From the NCBI GenBank assembly GCA_963575715.1, contig CAUYTW010000363.1, positions 1-49,982 of the forward strand: a stretch of DNA of 49,982 nt, read 5' to 3'. Every line of letters starts with the position of its first letter. The stretch's first letter is position 1. Below the pieces are notes generated by a model that saw nothing but the letters and a program-made list of their open reading frames with translations, ran no database searches and was not told the DNA's origin. The DNA is from Gammaproteobacteria bacterium (GTDB taxonomy: Bacteria; Pseudomonadota; Gammaproteobacteria; CAIRSR01). Below, in pieces: positions 44,717 through 49,982 of the stretch. A program made the position numbers and the translations under genes.

Positions 44717-46630
44717 TTAAAAACGCTCTCGATGTACTACCACTTTGGCCTTGGCCTTAAGATCCGTAACCAAGTCCGTAAAGCTTTGCTCTCCCATCGC
44801 TTTAGTCAAACGCTGTCTAGCTTCGTCATGTGCCTCACGGGAAACAGCCGTCGGATCTCCTTCCTTGACTCCAAGGATTTGTACCACGGCGAAATCTCCA
44901 TTAGATAAGACAAAACCAGTATAACTTGGTTGAGTAGCAGAGACTGGTCGAGATACACGGAAAGCGACCGTCGCCAATTCTGGTGCTAATCCCGAGGCTT
45001 GGCGTCCAACCCAACCTAGTCGTTGCCAAGAAAGCTTGGCTTGTTCCGCCATCTTGATTGAATCTCCGCCTGCGCGTAACTCCTTGAGAATGGTTTCTCC
45101 GAGAGCTTTAGCACGTTCTCGGGCATGATTTTGTCGTACCACGGCAGTAACCGTTTCACGGACTTCATCCAAGGATTGATGGCGCGCAAGTTGGTGGTTC
45201 GTAACCCGTAAAACTACCAGACGATTTCCCGTAAGATCGATAGGTTCACTATTATTACTACGGATTAAAACATCCTCGCTAAAGGCCGCTGCAACAATTT
45301 TTGGATTAGCCGCAATATCAGCGCCACCATTTCTAGTAAAAGGCCCAACTGTTTGTATCGTGAGTCCCATTTGTGTCGCACTTGGTTCAAGACTGTCTGG
45401 ATGCTCGTAGGAAAGATTGGCCAAGGTCTCTGAACGCTCGAAGAATTGTTTTTCGGCTTGGATACGGCGAAATTCTTGCAACACTGAGGCCCGTGCCTCG
45501 GCAAAGCTCTGATCATGAGCCGGTTCAATACCAGTAAGCTTAATGATATGAAAACCAAAAGAGGTACGAACGGCGTCACTGATCTCGCCGTCTTTCATCG
45601 AGAATACGCGTTCTTCAAACGGTTTGACCATCGCACCACGGCCGAAGAAGCCTAAATCACCACCCTGAGATGCTGATCCCGGGTCTTGGGAGTGACTCCG
45701 AGCAAGCTCCTCGAAGGAAGCCCCCGAAATTAATTGATGTTTTAACTCTTCCAATTTGGCTTGAGCAGTGTTTACCGTCGCAGGATCGGCTTTTTCGTCA
45801 AGCGTTATTAAAATATGGCTGGCTCTGCGGCGCTCTTCTTGGTGGTAATTAGCGCGGGTCTCTTCGTAAAGAGACTGTAGCGCCTCATCCGTGGCCTCAA
45901 TATGAGAGGCCAAAGTCTCCGCCGTAAGTTCTAGGTAAGCTATGGTTACCTGCTCTGGCACCTGATATGAGTCTTGATTTTCATCATAATAACGTCGCGT
46001 TTCATCCTCGGAGATGGTTACTTCATCGAGAAAATGAGAGGCGGGTATAGTTAAATAGTTAATATCACGGGTTTGTCCTTCCAGACGCAAATGATTGTCT
46101 AGCTGTTTGGGAGTCAGAAAGGCAGTATTGACAACACCACTATAGAATTGCTGACCAACCAGGGTAGAACGTGTCCGCTGCTCAAAATTTGGTGGCGTCA
46201 TTCCTTGGTTGCGCAATATTTGTTCATAACGGTCCTTGGAAAAGTGGCCATTAACCTGAAAGGCATCAATGGCGTTGATTTGAGTGGCGAGCAAGGCATC
46301 TCCAATCCGCATTCCAAGGTCACGTGCTGCGTTGGTCAACACAATGCGTTCAATTAAATCGTTAACTACTTGTTGCTTAATACGTTCATCAGTAAAGCTG
46401 GACTGATCCATCGAATTACCGAGAACGGAGCGCAGATGTTCACGTTGTTGCTGATAGGCAAATTGAAATTCACGTAAACCTACTTCAGTATCATCTACCT
46501 GAAGGACAGGTAGATTGGGATCGGCAGTAAAAAAATTTTGTATCCCCCAGACAGCAAATACTACAATAATTAAACTGATAATAATCCAAGCAATCCAACC
46601 TTGGGCGCGTTCACGGATGGAGGTGAGCAT
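44717..46630 (-). CDS. ppiD: Periplasmic folding chaperone / SurA-like peptidyl-prolyl isomerase PpiD
   Basis: 637 residues. N-terminal transmembrane anchor (about 15-33, IAWIIISLIIVVFAVWGIQ), then a SurA-like helical domain, one parvulin domain (about 265-362, RRASHILITLDEKAD ... GGDLGFFGRGAMVKPFEERVF) and a C-terminal helical region. It helps newly exported proteins leave the Sec translocon. E. coli PpiD has 623 residues. ATG 46630. Location downstream of lon-hupB is the standard gammaproteobacterial order; here two tRNA genes and a terminator are between hupB and ppiD, so ppiD is probably transcribed separately. Confidence 0.93.
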   Translation of the reverse strand: MLTSIRERAQGWIAWIIISLIIVVFAVWGIQNFFTADPNLPVLQVDDTEVGLREFQFAYQQQREHLRSVLGNSMDQSSFTDERIKQQVVNDLIERIVLTNAARDLGMRIGDALLATQINAIDAFQVNGHFSKDRYEQILRNQGMTPPNFEQRTRSTLVGQQFYSGVVNTAFLTPKQLDNHLRLEGQTRDINYLTIPASHFLDEVTISEDETRRYYDENQDSYQVPEQVTIAYLELTAETLASHIEATDEALQSLYEETRANYHQEERRRASHILITLDEKADPATVNTAQAKLEELKHQLISGASFEELARSHSQDPGSASQGGDLGFFGRGAMVKPFEERVFSMKDGEISDAVRTSFGFHIIKLTGIEPAHDQSFAEARASVLQEFRRIQAEKQFFERSETLANLSYEHPDSLEPSATQMGLTIQTVGPFTRNGGADIAANPKIVAAAFSEDVLIRSNNSEPIDLTGNRLVVLRVTNHQLARHQSLDEVRETVTAVVRQNHARERAKALGETILKELRAGGDSIKMAEQAKLSWQRLGWVGRQASGLAPELATVAFRVSRPVSATQPSYTGFVLSNGDFAVVQILGVKEGDPTAVSREAHDEARQRLTKAMGEQSFTDLVTDLKAKAKVVVHRERF

Positions 46631-46660
46631 AGTCGTAATGAAATATTTACAATGAGGATT

Positions 46661-46698
46661 AAAAACAAAAAGGGCGCTCCCTTATCGAGACGCGCCCT
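46661..46698 (-). terminator. Rho-independent terminator after the tRNA-Asp gene
   Basis: On the minus strand, AGGGCGC / GCGCCCT (7 bp, perfect; 46692-46698 and 46671-46677) is followed by TTTTGTTTTT. It is 10 bp beyond the tRNA-Asp 3' end and separates the hupB-tRNA unit from ppiD. Confidence 0.85.
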
Positions 46699-46708
46699 AT
46701 TATTAAGA

Positions 46709-46785
46709 TGGCGGAGTGGACGGGACTCGAACCCGCGACCCCCGACGTGACAGGCCGGTATTCTAACCAACTGAACTACCACTCC
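46709..46785 (-). tRNA. tRNA-Asp (GTC)
   Basis: Cloverleaf matches E. coli tRNA-Asp closely: acceptor GGAGTGG / CCACTCC, D-arm TAGTTCAGTTGGTTAGA, anticodon loop CTGTCAC with GTC, and T-arm GCGGGTTCGAGTCCCGT. The 3' CCA is encoded. 77 nt. It lies 23 bp downstream of tRNA-Val. Confidence 0.97.
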
Positions 46786-46808
46786 GATGAAATAGTACCA
46801 TCCGCTGA

Positions 46809-46881
46809 TGGGTGTTGAGGGGTTCGAACCCCCGACTTTCGCCTTGTAAGGGCGACGCTCTCCCAACTGAGCTAAACACCC
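46809..46881 (-). tRNA. tRNA-Val (TAC)
   Basis: Acceptor GGGTGTT / AACACCC, D-arm TAGCTCAGTTGGGAGAGC, anticodon loop CTTACAA with TAC, T-arm GGGGGTTCGAACCCCT. 73 nt to the discriminator A. The genome continues TCA, so CCA is not encoded and must be added, unlike the adjacent tRNA-Asp. It begins 10 bp after the hupB stop, suggesting processing from a hupB-tRNA transcript. Confidence 0.96.
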
Positions 46882-46891
46882 CAAAGAGGCG

Positions 46892-47164
46892 CTATTTTAT
46901 CCTCTCCTTTAGCGTTTTACCAGGCTTAAATCCTACCGTCTTGCTGGCTTTAATCTCTAATATTTCTCCAGTACGCGGGTTACGTCCCGAACGACCCGCA
47001 CGCTCGCGAACCGAAAAAGTCCCAAATCCAATAAGAGTTACACTTTCTCCCTCTTGAAGGGACTCAGCTACTGCCTCTACTAAGGCATCTACCGCCTTCC
47101 CGGCTGACGCCTTGGAAAGGTCCGCCTTTTCGGCAACCTTATCGACTAATTCTGATTTATTCAT
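46892..47164 (-). CDS. hupB: DNA-binding protein HU (HupB)
   Basis: Histone-like nucleoid protein, 90 residues when started at ATG 47164 (MNKSELVDKVAEKADLSK), the exact HU length. The GAGGGG Shine-Dalgarno is then 6 nt upstream, while for the earlier ATG at 47170 it would have no spacing. The conserved beta-arm region GFGTFSVRERAGRSGRNPRTG and the C-terminal FKPGKTLKERI are intact. Located between lon and ppiD as in other Gammaproteobacteria. A strong promoter candidate lies about 95 bp upstream. Confidence 0.96.
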   Translation of the reverse strand: MNKSELVDKVAEKADLSKASAGKAVDALVEAVAESLQEGESVTLIGFGTFSVRERAGRSGRNPRTGEILEIKASKTVGFKPGKTLKERIK

Positions 47165-47259
47165 GTTCATCCCCTCATAGTACCACAGTGACTCGGTTCC
47201 ATTAACCGGTATCATCATTTGTTATCATGGATTAGGTTGCTTTGAGCTGTGCATCAAGG

Positions 47260-47289
47260 TTTATACCAACTAACGAAAACCCGTGTCAA
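47260..47289 (-). promoter_or_regulatory. Candidate sigma-70 promoter for hupB
   Basis: On the minus strand, a perfect -35 TTGACA (47284-47289) is followed after 18 bp by TATAAA (47260-47265). It lies about 95 bp before the hupB ATG and would also drive the two tRNAs. Confidence 0.65.
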
Positions 47290-47321
47290 TAACAGGATCC
47301 AAAATTCTCCTCCATAAAATG

Positions 47322-47340
47322 AAAAAGCCTATCATGGCTT
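47322..47340 (-). terminator. Candidate terminator after lon
   Basis: On the minus strand, AAGCC / GGCTT with loop ATGATA, followed by TTTTT, 75 bp beyond the lon stop and upstream of the hupB promoter. Confidence 0.55.
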
Positions 47341-47414
47341 CAATGTTGTTTGGTTGCCGTTATTTAGCAATTATTTCACTTTTTTGGTAATACCTAAATG
47401 TTTATCCTGCTATT

Positions 47415-49853
47415 TCAATGCGGACGGATAATGCTATTCGGTTCTTGAATCGATAATTTTTCCCCTATGGTAGCCACCATTGCTGGCTCATCGATGTGAT
47501 AAGGTTCTGGGAGCCGTTCTAAGGCTATTAGCAATACTTCATCGATCCAGCACACCGGCCGGATATCCAAATTTTGTTTAATATTAGCGGGAATGTCTAC
47601 TAAATCTTGACGATTTTCATCTGGGATAAGAACAATCTCGATTCCCCCTCGATGAGCAGCTAGTAGCTTTTCCTTGAGGCCACCAATAGGTAATACCCGA
47701 CCCCGCAGAGTAATTTCACCGGTCATTGCTACGTTGGCACGTACTGGAATAGTGGTCAAAGCCGACACCAAGGCCGTACACATTCCAATACCGGCACTGG
47801 GGCCATCCTTCGGTGTCGCACCTTCTGGTACATGTACATGAAAATCGTGTTTCTGGTAAAACTCCGCATCTAGGCCTAAACTCATTGAACGACTACGAAC
47901 TACACTCACCGCAGCTTGAACTGATTCCTGCATTACATCACCGATCTTGCCGGTTATGGTAAGAGTGCCTTTACCTGGTAGTACCGTAGCCTCAATTGTA
48001 AGCAGTTCACCGCCCATTTCCGTCCACGCCAAGCCAGTGACCTGACCTACCTGGTTATGGTCCTCGGCGCGACCATAACGAAATTTTTTGACTTCCAAAA
48101 ATTTTTCTAAATTACGCGAACTGATCAAAGTTTTTTTATCGTGGCTACGCAACAAATTGTCCTTAACCACCTTACGAAAAATTTTAGAAATCTCACGTTC
48201 TAAATTTCGTACTCCTGCCTCTCTTGTATAGTAGCGAACGATGTCTAGCAACGCCGTCTCGCTAATCGATAACTCTTTTCTCTTGACTCCATTAACATTT
48301 ATCTGCTTAGGAATGAGGTAGCGTTGAGCAATATTAACTTTTTCATCTTCCGTGTAGCCAGATAACCGGATAACTTCCATACGATCTAATAAAGGCGGTG
48401 GAATATTAAGAGTATTCGCTGTGGCGACAAACATAACGTCAGATAGATCATAATCTACCTCCAGATAGTGATCATTAAAAGTATGATTTTGTTCTGGATC
48501 CAGCACTTCAAGTAAGGCAGATGACGGGTCACCACGAAAATCCATCGACATTTTATCTATTTCATCTAGGAGAAACAATGGATTGCGAGTTCCTATCTTG
48601 GTCAATTTTTGGATAATTTTGCCTGGTAGAGCGCCAATATAGGTACGCCGATGACCACGAATCTCTGCTTCGTCGCGAACCCCACCTAACGCCATACGAA
48701 TGAATTTACGATTGGTAGCGCGGGCGATGGATTGGCCCAATGAAGTTTTTCCTACTCCTGGCGGACCCACTAAACACAAAACAGGTCCTTTCAGTTTACG
48801 CACGCGCTGTTGAACAGCAAGATATTCAAGGATACGTTCCTTAACTTTATCCAAGCCGTAGTGATCGGCCTCCAAAATTTTTTCCGCTGCGACGAGATCA
48901 TTGCTTACCTTGGTGCGTTTTTTCCATGGTACATTCACTAACCAATCAATGTAATTACGGACCACCGTAGCCTCAGCAGACATTGGTGCCATCATTTTAA
49001 GTTTATTGAGTTCAGAAATAGCTTTAGTTTTAATTTCCTTGGACATTCCCGCTTTTTCGATTTTACGGGCAAGATCATCGATCTCATTGGGAGTATCTTC
49101 CAACTCTCCTAATTCCTTTTGGATCGCTTTCATCTGTTCATTCAAGTAATACTCGCGCTGGCTCTTTTCCATTTGACGTTTGACGCGGCCACGAATGCGT
49201 TTTTCCACTTGAAGTAAGTCAATTTCGGATTCAAGTAGCCCAATAAGATGTTCTAAACGTGCATGCTCTTCCTCGATCTCCAGAATATTTTGTTTTTCCT
49301 CAATCTTGAGGGACATATGCGCTGCGATGGTATCGGCTAAACGCCCCGGATCGTCAATTCCAGCCAAGGATGACAAGATCTCGGGTGGTACCCGTTTATT
49401 GAGCTTAACATACTGGTCAAATTGAGAAAGTAATGAACGTGTAAGCACTTCAGCTTCACGCTCATCGATAACTACCCCACCAAATAACCCAATTTGAGCG
49501 GCAAAAAAATCTTCTGTACGCACGAATTTTAGAATCCGTGCACGACGCGATCCTTCTACTAAAACTTTAACTGTCCCGTCTGGAAGTTTAAGAAGCTGAA
49601 GAATATAAGAAAGTGTACCCACCAGATAGATATCTTCAAGTACCGGCTCATCCATCGCAGCACTTTTTTGGGCTACCAAAAGAACTTGCTTGCCCCCTTC
49701 CATAGCAGCAGCTAATGCTCGTATGGATTTTTCACGTCCGACAAACAGGGGAATGACCATATGAGGATAGACTACGACGTCGCGTAATGGTAGGACTGGG
49801 ATTACCAAGGTTGGTGCGACGGGAAGCTTGGCGTTTTCGTCTTTCTGCGACAT
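47415..49853 (-). CDS. lon: ATP-dependent protease Lon
   Basis: AAA+ serine protease, 812 residues. The N-terminal substrate-binding domain ([23 protein letters not shown]) is followed by a coiled-coil stretch near 190-265. Walker A GPPGVGKT is near 365 and Walker B FLLDEIDK near 430, with sensor motifs after. The C-terminal protease domain has the Ser in DGPSAGIGM near 690 and Lys in [14 protein letters not shown] near 735, forming the Ser-Lys dyad. ATG 49853. clpX, its common upstream neighbour, is outside or absent. An IS-like end (L) lies about 50 bp upstream. Confidence 0.97.
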   Translation of the reverse strand: MSQKDENAKLPVAPTLVIPVLPLRDVVVYPHMVIPLFVGREKSIRALAAAMEGGKQVLLVAQKSAAMDEPVLEDIYLVGTLSYILQLLKLPDGTVKVLVEGSRRARILKFVRTEDFFAAQIGLFGGVVIDEREAEVLTRSLLSQFDQYVKLNKRVPPEILSSLAGIDDPGRLADTIAAHMSLKIEEKQNILEIEEEHARLEHLIGLLESEIDLLQVEKRIRGRVKRQMEKSQREYYLNEQMKAIQKELGELEDTPNEIDDLARKIEKAGMSKEIKTKAISELNKLKMMAPMSAEATVVRNYIDWLVNVPWKKRTKVSNDLVAAEKILEADHYGLDKVKERILEYLAVQQRVRKLKGPVLCLVGPPGVGKTSLGQSIARATNRKFIRMALGGVRDEAEIRGHRRTYIGALPGKIIQKLTKIGTRNPLFLLDEIDKMSMDFRGDPSSALLEVLDPEQNHTFNDHYLEVDYDLSDVMFVATANTLNIPPPLLDRMEVIRLSGYTEDEKVNIAQRYLIPKQINVNGVKRKELSISETALLDIVRYYTREAGVRNLEREISKIFRKVVKDNLLRSHDKKTLISSRNLEKFLEVKKFRYGRAEDHNQVGQVTGLAWTEMGGELLTIEATVLPGKGTLTITGKIGDVMQESVQAAVSVVRSRSMSLGLDAEFYQKHDFHVHVPEGATPKDGPSAGIGMCTALVSALTTIPVRANVAMTGEITLRGRVLPIGGLKEKLLAAHRGGIEIVLIPDENRQDLVDIPANIKQNLDIRPVCWIDEVLLIALERLPEPYHIDEPAMVATIGEKLSIQEPNSIIRPH

Positions 49854-49905
49854 CGTTGATATACCTTAGTACCTTATAATTAATTTCGAAATTTTTGGAT
49901 TATCA

Positions 49906-49982
49906 CCAAATGCCCGCGAGAAACCCTCGGCTTTAGCCGGGCAGGGAGGAAAGCGGGCGGTTTTCAGAATTAGGAGCCGGTC
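49906..49982. repeat. L: IS200/IS605-like end upstream of lon (truncated by window end)
   Basis: CCAAATGCCCGCGAGAAACC, then a hairpin around CCTCGGCTTTAGCCGGG and GAGGAAAGCGGGCGGTTTTC. It resembles the left tips of K2 (CCAAATTCGGCGCGGAAACC) and the complement of G2 (CCGAGAAACTCC ... GAGGAAATGGGCGATTTTC). Extends beyond the window, so a complete element could follow. Confidence 0.5.

Noticed and set aside
46570-46884. 104-residue minus-strand ORF running through both tRNA genes
   Set aside because: Its sequence is translated tRNA plus terminator.

Overview
The window is a 50-kb stretch of a gammaproteobacterial chromosome. ZipA, which is essentially restricted to Gammaproteobacteria, points there, as do the order lon - hupB - tRNA-Val/tRNA-Asp - ppiD and the pair surE - nlpD. 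The genus cannot be named from sequence alone. Most genes are housekeeping. The intergenic spaces are unusually rich in short, non-autonomous mobile-element-like repeats, and no transposase gene is present.

Layout. 0.2-7.2 kb (+): nucleotide-sugar dehydratase, lipA, coaX, a DnaQ-like exonuclease, homoserine dehydrogenase, BatA-like VWA protein. 7.3-8.9 kb (-): dut and a DUF374-type acyltransferase, separated by a 437-bp repeat. 9.1-15.6 kb (+): GcvR-like ACT protein, PIN-PhoH ATPase, dapC and dapD, a bestrophin-like membrane protein, a cyclic-nucleotide-binding protein, an orphan hypC. 15.7-19.2 kb (+): der, then a Rieske / cytochrome b pair with cytochrome b6f-type features. 19.5-25.0 kb (-): HD-GYP protein, flavin/2Fe-2S reductase, lolC/E, kup. 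25.2-30.1 kb (+): zipA and a 1374-residue hybrid histidine kinase. 30.1-32.6 kb (-): a GspG-like protein and a membrane protein with two cyclic-nucleotide-binding domains. 33.1 kb (+): trpF. 34.2-37.4 kb (-): glyQ and glyS. 38.6-43.0 kb (+): argG and a second hybrid kinase. 43.1-49.9 kb (-): surE-nlpD, ppiD, two tRNAs, hupB, lon.

The most interesting signal is the repeats. Three related repeat types (called K, G and F here) have hairpins and tips like the ends of IS200/IS605-family elements. In seven of eight cases one tip abuts the sequence TCAT (five of these TTCAT), which read on the other strand is ATGA. In five cases that ATG is the start codon of a real gene: dut, dapC, the Rieske gene, the 693-residue membrane protein and glyS. 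The element therefore forms the whole 5' leader, and several carry a Shine-Dalgarno or a micro-ORF whose stop overlaps the gene's ATG. A separate 93-bp MITE (H) has 19-bp terminal inverted repeats and, in two of three copies, perfect 5-bp target duplications.

Other points of interest are the b6f-like Rieske/cytochrome b pair without a recognisable cytochrome c1/f, a PqqD/M50-like membrane protein that seems to have lost its HExxH site and gained two cNMP domains, and the concentration of signalling proteins between 23.8 and 32.6 kb.
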